A stretch of 64,000 bases of DNA, from positions 45,421 to 109,420 of the forward strand of contig JACKAB010000011.1 of assembly GCA_020635285.1 (NCBI GenBank). Reading direction: 5' to 3'. This DNA comes from Ignavibacteriales bacterium. Lineage in GTDB: Bacteria > Bacteroidota > Ignavibacteria > Ignavibacteriales > Melioribacteraceae. Positions within the stretch are counted from its first letter, which is position 1; every line of letters starts with the position of its first letter. The notes beneath the pieces are model-generated. The model saw nothing but the letters and a program-made list of their open reading frames with translations. It searched no databases and was not told the DNA's origin. Shown here one piece after another: positions 1 through 10,049 of the stretch. Made by a program: the position numbers and the translations under genes.

Positions 1-2594
1 GATTGATTCTTTAGCTTATAATTCATCTGGGGTGGTAAAATGGAAAATCGCTGGAAAGAATTGATCCATATCAAAATTCAAATGATGAACTAAATTGGTC
101 GGAAAGCAAATTTCCAACTCCCGGAAAGTTAAATAGTATTTCTAAAAAAGATTATGATGTTAGTCTAGATACTGTGTTTATTTCTCCAAATGATGCTGTA
201 ATTAGTGATTCAATTAATATTTTTGCAAAAATAAAGAATATTGGGAAAAAGGAGTTTAATTTTTCGTTGCAATTATTTGATGATTTGAGCAATGACTTTA
301 TTGAAGATAATCTTATTGAGCAGACTAAATTGATAAGCATAAATTCAGATGATTCACTAAATATTGAATTCAGTACAAAAATAAAAGTTGAGGAAATCCC
401 TAAAAATTATTTAATAAAAACAACTAAAGATGATGATGACGGAACAAATAATTATAAATGGCTAACTATTCAGCCAGGCTATCCTAAAAAATCTATTATT
501 ATAAATGAAATTATGTTTTCTCCAATAAATGATGAACCAGAATGGCTAGAAATATTCAACAATTCCAATTTTGTTATAAACCTAAATGATTGGGAAGTTG
601 GAGACGTTTTAACAAATCCGGTTTTTACAAAAATTACAAATGAAGATATTTTTATTGAGCCAAATAGTTATTTAGTAATTGCAAAGGATGAAACAATTTT
701 TAATTACCACAAAATTATTTTATCACAAACTGTTTTTACCAAGTTTGCTAATCTTAATAATGATTCTGATGGTATTGTAATTAAAGATAACCGAGAAATT
801 ACAATTGATTCTGTACTTTATGAAAGCAACTGGGGAACACGCGGTAACTCAATTGAGCGGAAGAATAAATCATTTAGTTCTACCAATAAAAATAATTGGG
901 GTACTTCAATTGACATTGAAGGCAGTACACCGGGAAGAGTAAACAGTATTTCACCTAAAAACATTGATATTGCTGCAATTGCAATTAATACTATTCCAAA
1001 GAATCCGGTCAAGAATGACTTTGTAACTATCCAGCTAAAATTAAAAAATTATGGCGAGCAAAATTCAGAAAGTGTGAAAATTAAATTTTATTATGGAAAC
1101 AAAGTGCCTGATAATTTATTGGAAGAAATTGATATCAACTCTATAAACAAGGGCGATACATTAAATATCATAACTACAAAAAAAATTAAAATTGAGGACA
1201 CATTAATAATTGCTGCTCAAATTCAAACCCAAAATGATGAAGATATTATAAATAATTATATTGAAAAATCAATTATCGCTGGATTTAATTTGCACACACT
1301 TCTTATAAATGAAATAATGTTTAAAACAGAAAATGATGCACCTGAATGGATAGAACTGTATAATAATGCTGATTCTACAATAAATCTAAAGGGATGGCAA
1401 ATAAGTAACGGAAATTTAACGTCGATAATTACTGAAGAAAACATTTTTATTGAACCTAATGATTTTATTGTACTCAGTGATTTAACGAACAAAAATTACT
1501 TTGAGAAGGAAGAAGTAAAAGTAATTTATACAGAACTCCCTGAATTAAACGATAGAAAAGACGATGTAATTATTTATGATTATAGAAACGCAGTTATTGA
1601 CAGCATAAATTATGAGGTTTCAAATTATATGATTCCTAATATTTCCTTGGAACGAATCAGTTTATCTTCTGAATCATCTGATCAATTAAATTGGACCTTT
1701 TCTTTAAGCTCTTTTGGAAGTACACCCGGAAATGAAAACTCAGTTAAAACCTTGCCAAGTAATAATTTTGGTGATTTAATATTTACTGAAATTATGTTTA
1801 ATCCAAATGAAAACAATTCTGAATACTTAGAAATTTACAATACTGGAGAAAATCCGATCGAGATAGGCGGTTGGAAGGTTATGGTTGGAGAAGTTATTTT
1901 TACTCTATCAGACTTCAGTTATATGTTAAATTCACAGAGCTATTTTACACTTTCGGCTGATTCGTCAATTTATGACAATTATGAATGGCTGAAAGATTCA
2001 GATAAAATCAAAATAGTAAATGCAAGTTCACTTGGATTAACAAACACTGGTAAAGCAATTTATTTAATTGATTATAAAAATGAAATTATTGATTCACTTA
2101 ATTATTCTGAGGCATGGCATAACTCAGCTTTTGAAGAAACAAAAAATATTTCTCTGGAGTTAATAAATGTAAATTTAGATAGAACCAGGTCAAGCAATTG
2201 GAGTAGCTCGGTTAGCAGTTTTGGCGGATCACCTGGAAAGCAAAACTCAATTTATGTTGATAAAAGCATATCTCAAACTAAATTAAGCATTTCTCCAAAT
2301 CCATTTTCGCCTGATAATGACGGCTTTGAAGATTTTACAATAATTAGCTATAATCTAAAAGAAGCAATATCTCAAATAAGAATAAGAATTTTTGATAGCA
2401 AAGGGCGGATGGTCAGAACTTTAGCCAATAACATTCCATCGGGTTCACAAGGAGAAATTATTTTTGATGGTTTAGATACACTTGGAAATCCATTAAGAAT
2501 TGGGATTTATATAATTCTTTTCGAGGCAATTAATCCAAATAATGCAGTTGTTGAAGTTCTGAAAGAGGTTGTAGTTGTTGCAAGAAAGTTGTAA
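1..2594 (+). CDS. Lamin-tail-domain surface protein, T9SS-type C-terminus (5' partial, frameshifted)
   Basis: Probable secreted surface or cell-wall-associated protein. Counting from the internal ATG at 174, lamin-tail domains (INEIMF...EWLEIFNN...GSTPG type) lie at about residues 104-240, 378-520 and 535-690. CARDB-like beta-sandwich segments lie between them, and a FlgD/CHU_C-like Ig module (starting near SISPNPFSPDNDGFED) occupies about 700-806. That module is typical of type IX secretion cargo. Translation upstream of 174 stays in the LTD pattern (GKSLERIDPYQNS... from about 42), so 174 is not the real start. The upstream piece IDSLAYNSSG lies in another frame (from base 2), so the gene enters the window from the left and shifts frame at about 25-42. 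Partner and function beyond surface display are unknown. Confidence 0.75.
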
Positions 2595-2782
2595 AATTTA
2601 ATAAATGTTTTTTAAGAAAATCAATTCTAAATAGATATTCCAACAATCTATAAAGAGAATTTTAATTAAACTAGAATTACCTAAAAAATTTTCGAGAATA
2701 TTGTCGTAAATCAAAGTATTATTTAATAAAAATAATTATGTTTGCCTTTCTATTCCTTAAACAAATTTAGAGAATCTATATT

Positions 2783-3604
2783 ATGGGAAAAATTATTGCA
2801 CTTGCAATGCCAAAAGGCGGTGTTGCTAAAACTACTTCAGCAGTTAATCTTTCTATTTCACTTGCCAACAAACAGAAAAGAGTTTTATTAATTGATGCAG
2901 ATCCTGCAAATCAGTGTGCCACAGCTTTCGGTTTACCGGATGATCCGGAAATTGGAACATTATTTGGTGTTCTTAATTATTCTCAAAGTTGCGAAGAGGC
3001 AATAAATACAACTGAAAACCCATACTTTGATATTCTCCCTTTCAAAAATATTTCTTATGAAGAAGAGTTGCTTTTAACCGATATAAGTTTTGATAATCAA
3101 CTTTTTAATAACTTAGTTAAACCCTTCATCGGTGGGTACGATTTCGTTTTAATAGATTGTCCGCCAACCTTGGTTGGAATGACGGCAAATGTTTTAAACA
3201 TTGCTGATTCAGTTTTGATTCCTGTAAAATCAAGTATGTTTTCAATTTCTGTTCTGCCAAAATTAATTGATAGAATTGAAAAAATTCATAAAAATGGGAA
3301 CCCAAGACTGCATATTGAGGGAATATTTTTAACAATGCACGAACTTAATACAAGAGCTGCATTTGAGGCAAAAAAAGAGCTTTATAAGCTTTTTCCAAAT
3401 GATATGTTAACAACTGCGATTCCTAAAAATATTACCGCAGAAGAAGCCTCCTTTCTGCACGATCCAGTAATAATAGTTGAACCAAATGCTAAAGCTTCAA
3501 TTGCATACAATCAATTGGCTGATGAATTAATTGAGAAAAATTTATCTATGCATCAAGATACTTTCCAATCATTTGCAGATACAGAATCATTGGATGAGCT
3601 TTAA
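2783..3604 (+). CDS. ParA/Soj-family ATPase (orphan)
   Basis: P-loop ATPase of the ParA/MinD class, which positions chromosomes, plasmids or large protein assemblies by ATP-dependent dimerisation on DNA or membrane. The deviant Walker A KGGVAKTTSAVNLS is at residues about 11-24, followed by LLIDADPANQ and the Walker B-type VLIDCPP near residue 122. Its 273 residues are usual for a chromosomal Soj. There is no parB gene and no visible parS next to it, so it is an orphan here and may position something other than DNA. It stands alone between the lamin-tail protein and the amylase lipoprotein. The upstream gap has a TATGTTTG element at 2738-2745 that resembles the Bacteroidota -7 consensus, but I see no matching -33 element. 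Confidence 0.85.
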   Translation: MGKIIALAMPKGGVAKTTSAVNLSISLANKQKRVLLIDADPANQCATAFGLPDDPEIGTLFGVLNYSQSCEEAINTTENPYFDILPFKNISYEEELLLTDISFDNQLFNNLVKPFIGGYDFVLIDCPPTLVGMTANVLNIADSVLIPVKSSMFSISVLPKLIDRIEKIHKNGNPRLHIEGIFLTMHELNTRAAFEAKKELYKLFPNDMLTTAIPKNITAEEASFLHDPVIIVEPNAKASIAYNQLADELIEKNLSMHQDTFQSFADTESLDEL

Positions 3605-3705
3605 GAAATTGTAATAAAATTATTCTTGTGCAAAACAATTTCTTTGTTAACTAAAATTTGTAAATTCACTTATATTTAAGAATTACAAAAATCAAATTGG
3701 TTAAC

Positions 3706-6096
3706 ATGAAAACTTCATTAAAATATTTTAGCATTTCGTTTTTTATAATTATTTCATTTGGCTGCTCAAAGCCTAATAAAATTAAAGATATTATTCCACC
3801 GATTAAAATTACTTCAGGCACTCAAGATTCTGTTGTTGTGAGCGATTTGTTTTATGCTGATAATTACTCAATTAAATTTAATGCGAATCCCAATTTAGAA
3901 ACAAAGTATGATGAACTTTCCCAAAAGATTTACTTAAAAGCTGATTCAAATTTTGAAGGAATAACCCTGTTAGAATTTGAAGCTGATATGAATGTTTATG
4001 AAATACCAGTGATTTCCAAAAAACAAAAGTTATATACATTCTCTTTTAAGCCAGATAAAAAATATGAGAAGTTAAATTTGTTCGGAAGTTTCAATGGCTG
4101 GGATAGATCCAACTTAACAATGACTGACAAAAATGGCGATGGAACTTTTGAAGCAAGCGTTCCATTAGAGCCGGGGAGCTATCAGTATAAATTTTTTGCT
4201 GATGGAGTTGAAATCGAAGATCCAAATAATCCCGAAAAAGTTTCTAATGGAATGGGAAGTTATAATTCACTTTTCTCAGTCAATGAGATTGATAATGGAA
4301 AATTATTTCTTCACATTGGTAAATTTAAATATGATGATAGTTATTCCGAGTTTTCTTTTTTAGTTCAAGACTCTAAGCAATCAGTTATAAATAAAAAAAA
4401 TATAATTGCATTACTTAATAATTCCAAAGTTGAAGAAAGCATTATAAGTATTGACAAAAATGAAATAGTCCTAAAATTAGAAACTGCATTATTAAAAGGT
4501 GAAAATACATTACGCTTATTATTATCAGATGGTGAAAGAGTGTCAAACATTCAAACAGTAAAATTGTTTGATGGAAAACCTGCTAATAATTCAAACTTTA
4601 CATGGAATGACGCAATTATTTATTCTCTTATGATTGACAGATTTGAAGATGGAGATCCATCAAATAGTATTCCGGTAAAACATGATTCGCTTTCTCCCAA
4701 AGCAAATTATATGGGCGGTGATCTAAAAGGTGTGATGGATAGATTAAACGGTGGTTATTTTGATTCGCTTGGCGTAAATGTAATTTGGATTTCTCCAGTT
4801 TATGATAATCCAAATAGTGCATATAAAGAATATCCAGCGCCACATAGATATTATTCAGGTTACCATGGTTATTGGCCAATAAGTTCTGATAAGGTAGATG
4901 AACATTTTGGAACAATTGAAGACGTAAAAAAAATAGTACAGACTGCTCACAAGCATAATATAAAAGTTCTTTTAGATTTTGTATCTAATCATGTTCATAT
5001 TGAACATCCATTTTATAAAGAGCACAGAAATTGGTTTGGACAACTTAACCTTCCCGATGGAAGATTGAATTTAAGATTTTGGGATGAGTTTAGATTAACA
5101 ACTTGGTTTGAACCATATCTTCCATCATTTGATTATTTGGGATCGAAAGAAGCTTTAGAAAAAATGGCTGACTTAGCAGTTTGGTGGTTAAAAGAAACTG
5201 GAGCAGATGGATATAGACATGATGCTGTGAAGCATGTTCCAAATGAATTTTGGCGCAAATTAAATGAAAAAGAAAACAAAGAATTAAATTCTCAAAGAAT
5301 TCTTCCTGTATATCAAATTGGAGAAACCTTTGGCAGTTATGATTTAATAAGCTCCTATGTAAATAATGGTCAGCTTAATGCACAATTTAATTTTAACTTA
5401 TATGATGTTGCTCTTCCAACTTTTATAAGAGATAATGCAAGTTTTAGTGTTTTAGATAAAGAAATGCAAAAAACATTTTCAGTTTATGGTGTTAATCATT
5501 TGATGGGAAATATTATGGATAGCCATGACAAAAATAGATTTATGGCTTTTGCAGATGGAGATTTGGATGCTAGCGAATGGAGTGCAATTGAAGAAGGATG
5601 GAATAATCCGCCTAAGGTTGATAATCCAGAAAGTTATAAAAAATTGATATTGTATATGGCTTATATGAATACAATTCCTGGTTTGCCTGTTGTTTATTAC
5701 GGAAGTGAATTTGGAATGACTGGAGCTTCTGATCCCGACAATAGAAGAATGATGAGATTCGATGACCAATTAAATAAATACGAAAAAAATACTTTGTCGG
5801 AGGTTTCAAAAATTATACATCTCAGAAAAGAACATCCGGCATTAAGATATGGTGATTTTTACACTTTGCAAGCTGATGAAAACATTTACGCATTTATCAG
5901 ATCAGACATGAACGAAAAGATTTTGGTAATATTAAATAAAAGTAAAAGTGAGAAGGTGTTGAGTTTGAAATTTCCTGAAATCATTGAATTGCAAAGTGCA
6001 ACTGAATTGCCGTCTAATCAAAATCATTTAATTGTGAATGGAGAATTACTTTTAAACATTCCAGCAATGAATTGGAAAATATTGAATATTAACTAA
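3706..6096 (+). CDS. GH13 alpha-amylase family lipoprotein with glycogen-binding-type module
   Basis: Hydrolyses or rearranges alpha-glucans at the cell surface. A lipoprotein signal ends in the lipobox SFGC (about residue 20); I place the start at ATG 3706, nine bases inside a possible TTG. Residues about 105-190 form an AMPK/CBM48-like E-set domain (LFGSFNGWDR, GSYQYKFFADG). The GH13 barrel follows from about 310, with region I DFVSNHV (about 424), region II GYRHDAVKH with the nucleophile Asp (about 506), region III IGETF with the acid Glu (about 541) and region IV MDSHDKNR with the third Asp (about 608). All three carboxylates are present, so it should be active. A neopullulanase/cyclomaltodextrinase-like specificity is possible; the exact substrate cannot be read from sequence. 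The next gene also encodes a lipoprotein with carbohydrate-binding-like repeats. Confidence 0.88.
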   Translation: MKTSLKYFSISFFIIISFGCSKPNKIKDIIPPIKITSGTQDSVVVSDLFYADNYSIKFNANPNLETKYDELSQKIYLKADSNFEGITLLEFEADMNVYEIPVISKKQKLYTFSFKPDKKYEKLNLFGSFNGWDRSNLTMTDKNGDGTFEASVPLEPGSYQYKFFADGVEIEDPNNPEKVSNGMGSYNSLFSVNEIDNGKLFLHIGKFKYDDSYSEFSFLVQDSKQSVINKKNIIALLNNSKVEESIISIDKNEIVLKLETALLKGENTLRLLLSDGERVSNIQTVKLFDGKPANNSNFTWNDAIIYSLMIDRFEDGDPSNSIPVKHDSLSPKANYMGGDLKGVMDRLNGGYFDSLGVNVIWISPVYDNPNSAYKEYPAPHRYYSGYHGYWPISSDKVDEHFGTIEDVKKIVQTAHKHNIKVLLDFVSNHVHIEHPFYKEHRNWFGQLNLPDGRLNLRFWDEFRLTTWFEPYLPSFDYLGSKEALEKMADLAVWWLKETGADGYRHDAVKHVPNEFWRKLNEKENKELNSQRILPVYQIGETFGSYDLISSYVNNGQLNAQFNFNLYDVALPTFIRDNASFSVLDKEMQKTFSVYGVNHLMGNIMDSHDKNRFMAFADGDLDASEWSAIEEGWNNPPKVDNPESYKKLILYMAYMNTIPGLPVVYYGSEFGMTGASDPDNRRMMRFDDQLNKYEKNTLSEVSKIIHLRKEHPALRYGDFYTLQADENIYAFIRSDMNEKILVILNKSKSEKVLSLKFPEIIELQSATELPSNQNHLIVNGELLLNIPAMNWKILNIN

Positions 6097-6214
6097 AGTA
6101 TAAATTATAAATACTTAAAGATATTATAGATCTAATATTTTTGACTTGCAAATAAATATCTTAAAACTTACTTTAAAAATTACATTTTATAAGTGAAATT
6201 TTGAGGAGATTACA

Positions 6215-7339
6215 ATGAAATTTAAAAGTATTCTTTTAATGATTTTTGCGACTCTACTGCTAGTAAATTGTAATGAAAAAAATCCCATAGAACCTGAAAT
6301 CCAAAATCACTCTAGATCAGTAAATGAAAAACTTGATTTCTTTACAAATACATTTATTGAAAATTCTGATATGGAAGATGGCACTAATAATTATTGGAAT
6401 GGAAGTTCTAATTATTCAAATTTTTCTTTTGAATATTCGGATCAGGAATTTCATTCCTCTTCACATTCTTTGAAGATTACTGCATTAACTGCTCACCAAG
6501 GGCAATTTGCTTATTGGGCACAAACTTTATCAGCTGAAAATTTAACAAGTAATAAATTAGTTGCATCCATTGTAATTAAGTATAATAATATTACCAGTGA
6601 TGGAATAGCATTCGCAATACGCGGAGATAATACAGCAACACCTACCGGAAGTGGAGAAGTTTTCAATTCTACTCAAAATAAAATTAAACTAACTGGTACA
6701 AGTGATTGGCAAACAATTGAAATTAGCCTTGATAATGTTCCAGCTGATGTTAAATCAATCACAATATATATGTTGATTGCCTCACCAACTGGCAGTGTCT
6801 ATTTTGATGACTTAAATTTAGCAACTACAGAAGCAGTTATTACTGAACCGAATTATAGTTTAAAAAACACTGATTTTGAAACCGGGATTTCATATCCAGA
6901 AAATTGGTGGTATGGTGCAACTAATCGTCAGTTATTTAATATAAATTATGTCAGTGATGTTTCTCTTTCTGCAAATCATTCTGTTGAAATTTCTTCAAAT
7001 GCTTCTAAGGAAGAATTTGCATTTTGGGCACAGACAATTTTAGCCGATCAATTTATTGGGAAACAAGCCGAACTAAAAGTAAATCTAAAAGCCGAAAACA
7101 TTACCGGGGATGGAATAGCAATTGCAGTAAGAGGTGATGATTCTGCTACTCCTGAAGGATACGGCGAAATATTTTTTACAAGTCAAAAACAGCAATTAAT
7201 TTCAGGTACGTTTGATTGGAAGACTTTTACTGTAAAGACAGATAATATTCCGGATTATATTAAATCCATTACAATTTATCTTGTATATCTTCCCAATACT
7301 TCCGGTAATATATATTTTGATAATGTTAGCCTTGAATAA
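6215..7339 (+). CDS. Lipoprotein with two tandem beta-sandwich (CBM-like) repeats
   Basis: Signal peptide with lipobox LLVNC at about residues 16-20, so surface- or periplasm-anchored. The mature protein is two copies of a domain of about 150 residues (about 50-205 and 218-374). Matching landmarks recur in both: FAYWAQT/FAFWAQT, DGIAFAIRGD/DGIAIAVRGD, SATPEGYGE-type loops, KSITIY and YFDD/YFDN near the end. The jelly-roll pattern ending in YFDNVSLE resembles CBM4/9-type carbohydrate-binding modules, but I cannot assign a family. It starts about 119 bases after the GH13 gene with its own GAGGAG site at about 6203-6208. Cooperation with the amylase in glycan binding is inference from position only. 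Confidence 0.6.
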   Translation: MKFKSILLMIFATLLLVNCNEKNPIEPEIQNHSRSVNEKLDFFTNTFIENSDMEDGTNNYWNGSSNYSNFSFEYSDQEFHSSSHSLKITALTAHQGQFAYWAQTLSAENLTSNKLVASIVIKYNNITSDGIAFAIRGDNTATPTGSGEVFNSTQNKIKLTGTSDWQTIEISLDNVPADVKSITIYMLIASPTGSVYFDDLNLATTEAVITEPNYSLKNTDFETGISYPENWWYGATNRQLFNINYVSDVSLSANHSVEISSNASKEEFAFWAQTILADQFIGKQAELKVNLKAENITGDGIAIAVRGDDSATPEGYGEIFFTSQKQQLISGTFDWKTFTVKTDNIPDYIKSITIYLVYLPNTSGNIYFDNVSLE

Positions 7340-7436
7340 TTTTATTATCAATAAAAATATTAGCCTAATTCTAATAAAGTTTTGGGTTTTATTTTATGTT
7401 TTTACTACTAGCTGAAAAATATAATATGGTCTTAAA

Positions 7437-7706
7437 ATGGATCCGGATACATTCGCTCTAGTATTTATAATTGTATTTGTGATAATTCTTTTAATTGGAA
7501 TTATTTATGCAATTGTTTCCAAAAATATGAGAGGTGGCGGAGGAAGCTCATTTAATTCAGTTACTTTCTTTGGAGCAACTTCTCAATTCCAAAATGTAGA
7601 GCAGAAAGCAGCAATGGAACATATCTTAGAAGAACAAGCTGGTAAAAAGATGGAAGAGCAAGAAACCGGGGAGCCGAAAAAAAATAATCTAAAAAAGAAC
7701 GCTTAA
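7437..7706 (+). CDS. Small single-pass membrane protein
   Basis: 89 residues. One strongly hydrophobic helix lies at about residues 7-29 (FALVFIIVFVIILLIGIIYA), followed by a glycine-rich stretch (MRGGGGSSFNS) and a charged, Lys/Glu-rich C-terminus predicted to be cytoplasmic. I do not recognise the family. The gene is followed within about 15 bases by a strong hairpin terminator, which supports it being a real transcription unit. Confidence 0.5.
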   Translation: MDPDTFALVFIIVFVIILLIGIIYAIVSKNMRGGGGSSFNSVTFFGATSQFQNVEQKAAMEHILEEQAGKKMEEQETGEPKKNNLKKNA

Positions 7707-7721
7707 AGGTTTCATAAAGAA

Positions 7722-7751
7722 AAAAATGCCGGAGTTAAATCCGGCATTTTA
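7722..7751. terminator. Bidirectional intrinsic terminator
   Basis: Stem ATGCCGGA / TCCGGCAT (7726-7733 and 7740-7747) with loop GTTAAA. The stem is extended by A and T tracts on both sides, so it can stop the small membrane protein gene on the plus strand and the convergent DUF4139 gene on the minus strand. Confidence 0.85.
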
Positions 7752-7773
7752 GTTTATCGTACTCAATAAAAAA

Positions 7774-9138
7774 TTAATTCACATATCTTACTTTATAATT
7801 TAAAACTGTTTCAGAATCAGAGCTAATTGGCACTTGGAATGTTACAGATTGAGCATTCTTCTTTTTATACTCAATTGTGCTGTTTAATATTTCCCAGTTT
7901 AATCCCAAATATCTTTCAACTTCAACAACAACTTTATCATTTTTTCTATTTTTAATTTTTACTTCAAAAGTTTGTTCGTAAACTCGGTCAGTAATTTTTT
8001 TATGTTCTACTTGACTTTCTTCTGCAATAACGTCAAAAGCATCACCAATTTTTAATTTTATTGTTTCATTTTTTGGAGTATGATCAACCAAGTCTTCCCC
8101 AATAAATTCAATACTTTCTCCGTCAGATTTATAAACTCTTACCTTTCCTTTTGGCATTGGTACGCCAAGATTTTGTTCCTCTTTATTTTGAAATTCCATA
8201 ATAACATTTACTTTGCCATTTGTGTTATAACCGGTTGAACGGTATAAATATTTTTTCTTTGCATCGACATTTTGTGCTTCAAATAAAGAAATTTGTTTGG
8301 TTTCATTATCAGCTAAAGTTGTTTTGCGTTGTAAATTATAAATATGATATTCAAAAAAATCCTTTTCCTCAAATTGAGGGGCGGCCACGTCAGACATGGC
8401 CATTGATTGCACCATTTCTCTTCCTTTGTATAGATTTCTGTTATCCTGCACACGGTTTACATCGCCGGCAACCAGTTTTAGTTTTGCATTTTTATAAGTA
8501 GAACCTGAGTTATTTTCAATACTTACCCAAGCATTTAAATCTAGTTTTGTGTCATCTTTGTTTAAAACTGCTACATATTCTGTATGCCAATTCATTCCTT
8601 GGGTTTGATATGAAACTTCAACATCCTGATTCCCAGATTTGTTTGAATTTAATTGCCAGACTAAAGTTGGTTTTGTAATTAGTCCTTCCGGTAGCGAACC
8701 AACATTAAACCTATATTTTGCAGTACTTGGAAGCATTGTTAAGCCGCCTTCTTTTGTTTCCAAAACTATTTGTCCGCCTAATGCCGAAAGTAGTTTCCCT
8801 TCAACCAATTCATTATTCTCATTAATTAGTTGAACATTTTTATCAACATATTTTTGCAGAATTTTATCTAAGCTTACTAAATCGTATTGATAATTTTGTT
8901 CTAAAACTTCGCCATTGAATTTTATGTGCACACTTGTTGGATCAATTAACTTTGCAACATCCGTTATGGCAACTTCAGAAGCTCCAGAATTTAAATTGAT
9001 ATTTCTGATATCCTTTATTACACCAAGATTACTATTATAAACTGTAACTGCTAATTCTTTTTGAACTGCTTCTTGTGCGGAAAGATTCGGGGCAACGGCC
9101 AATGAAAAAAGTGATAAAAAAAGTGGCAACTGTTTCAT
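7774..9138 (-). CDS. DUF4139 domain protein, exported
   Basis: 454 residues with a Sec signal peptide (ends near LSAQEA, about residue 22). The body matches the DUF4139 pattern in Bacteroidota proteins: an N-terminal segment (VTVYNSNLGVIKD...), a central VWQLNS...QDVEVSYQTQGMNWHTEYVA segment and a beta-rich C-terminal half (FPVP-like PMPKGKVRVYKSDG, EQTFEVKIKNRK). No catalytic motif is visible and the role of the family is not established. It is convergent with the small membrane protein and shares its terminator. The start ATG at 9136-9138 is preceded by GGAGTTATT. Confidence 0.7.
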   Translation of the reverse strand: MKQLPLFLSLFSLAVAPNLSAQEAVQKELAVTVYNSNLGVIKDIRNINLNSGASEVAITDVAKLIDPTSVHIKFNGEVLEQNYQYDLVSLDKILQKYVDKNVQLINENNELVEGKLLSALGGQIVLETKEGGLTMLPSTAKYRFNVGSLPEGLITKPTLVWQLNSNKSGNQDVEVSYQTQGMNWHTEYVAVLNKDDTKLDLNAWVSIENNSGSTYKNAKLKLVAGDVNRVQDNRNLYKGREMVQSMAMSDVAAPQFEEKDFFEYHIYNLQRKTTLADNETKQISLFEAQNVDAKKKYLYRSTGYNTNGKVNVIMEFQNKEEQNLGVPMPKGKVRVYKSDGESIEFIGEDLVDHTPKNETIKLKIGDAFDVIAEESQVEHKKITDRVYEQTFEVKIKNRKNDKVVVEVERYLGLNWEILNSTIEYKKKNAQSVTFQVPISSDSETVLNYKVRYVN

Positions 9139-9307
9139 AATAACTCCAATTAAATGATTTTGATTATTCTCTTTAACTTGCTAAAAATATAAATGTTCCA
9201 AATCAATCACTAATAAAAGTCGTTAAACTTTTGTATTTTATAAAATAGATGAAAATAAATTAGAAAATATTTAAATATTTTGGCTGAAATAAAAGAGAAG
9301 GAAGAAT

Positions 9308-9733
9308 ATGTTCGAATCAAAGATTGTTTTAGATTCAATTAAATTATCGGTTACATTGCCAGTTGAGCCCAAGAAAGTTTATAACGCTTGGCTTAGCAGT
9401 AAAAAACATTCTGCATTTACAAAAAGTGAAGCTCACATTGAAAAGAAAGTCGGTAGCACTTTTACCGCCGGCGAAGGTTATATTTCCGGAACAACAGAAT
9501 TGCTGCATATGAACAAAAGAATTGTTCAAACTTGGCGCACTACTGATTTTACTGAGGAAGACAAAGATTCAACATTAGAAATTAGCTTTGAAAATGTTGA
9601 AAAAGGAACAAAGGTTTCAATAGTGCACACTGATTTACCGAAAGATTCCGGGAACAAATATAAAAAGGGCTGGAGAGATAATTACTTCAAACCGATGAAA
9701 GAATATTTTGTTGTTCAAGAAGAAGTAAAGTAA
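9308..9733 (+). CDS. AHSA1/SRPBCC-fold protein
   Basis: 141 residues fitting the START-like SRPBCC fold of the bacterial Aha1-domain family. It begins with a beta strand and the helix VEPKKVYNAWLSSKKHSAFT, then GSTFTAGEGYISGTT and RIVQTWRT, and ends with GWRDNYFKPMKEYF, which is the usual closing helix. These proteins bind hydrophobic ligands or act as chaperone co-factors; the ligand here is unknown. It is monocistronic, with AGAAGGAAGA just before the ATG at 9308. Confidence 0.75.
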   Translation: MFESKIVLDSIKLSVTLPVEPKKVYNAWLSSKKHSAFTKSEAHIEKKVGSTFTAGEGYISGTTELLHMNKRIVQTWRTTDFTEEDKDSTLEISFENVEKGTKVSIVHTDLPKDSGNKYKKGWRDNYFKPMKEYFVVQEEVK

Positions 9734-9768
9734 ATTTTTATAATATATCATACTTATAAAATCACTCT

Positions 9769-9870
9769 TTAAAAATAATTAAACTTCATTGTGAAGATTC
9801 CTCCAAATATTTTAGCTGCTGAAAAAGTAAAATAATTTGGATAGATATAATTGTAATTTATTTTAAATTT
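9769..9870 (-). pseudogene. Possible relic of an outer-membrane barrel C-terminus
   Basis: The gap 9734-10049 is otherwise AT-rich with no gene. Read on the minus strand, 9870-9769 encodes 33 residues that alternate aromatic and polar residues and end in aromatic F (KFKINYNYIYPNYF...GGIFTMKFNYF), as the last strands of an outer-membrane barrel do. There is no start codon and a stop lies directly upstream. It may be a decayed fragment or a coincidence of AT-rich sequence. Confidence 0.2.
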
Positions 9871-9985
9871 TTAATCTTTTTATAGATCAATCTTTTCTAT
9901 TTCTAAAATTCCGCTTGGTTAGAATTCCCTAATTTGCTTTATTTAAGGCTGTTATTTAAAATAATAATACATGTTTGACTTCTTT

Positions 9986-10020
9986 AATTGCCACTTCTCA
10001 ACAGTGGCAATTTTCTTTTT
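9986..10020 (+). terminator. Hairpin plus T-tract in the leader of the YitT-family gene
   Basis: Perfect 10-bp stem AATTGCCACT / AGTGGCAATT (9986-9995, 10003-10012), 7-base loop, then TTCTTTTT. It has the form of an intrinsic terminator but lies only 30 bases upstream of the next start codon and 250 bases after the previous gene. It may therefore be an attenuator or the end of a small transcript. Confidence 0.6.
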
Positions 10021-10049
10021 AATAATATTTAAAATACTGGAATTTGGAA

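Noticed and set aside
2701..2714. TTGTC-GTAA-ATCAA as an FNR box before the ParA gene
   Set aside because: Only 8 of 10 matches and expected by chance in AT-rich DNA; not listed as a site.
2783..3604. Plasmid or prophage partition module
   Set aside because: ParA-like gene is alone, without parB, parS-like repeats, replication or phage genes; chromosomal orphan more likely.
3605..3642. Inverted repeat GAAATTGT / ACAATTTC after the ParA gene
   Set aside because: Only 8 A/T-rich pairs with a 22-base loop; too weak to call a terminator.
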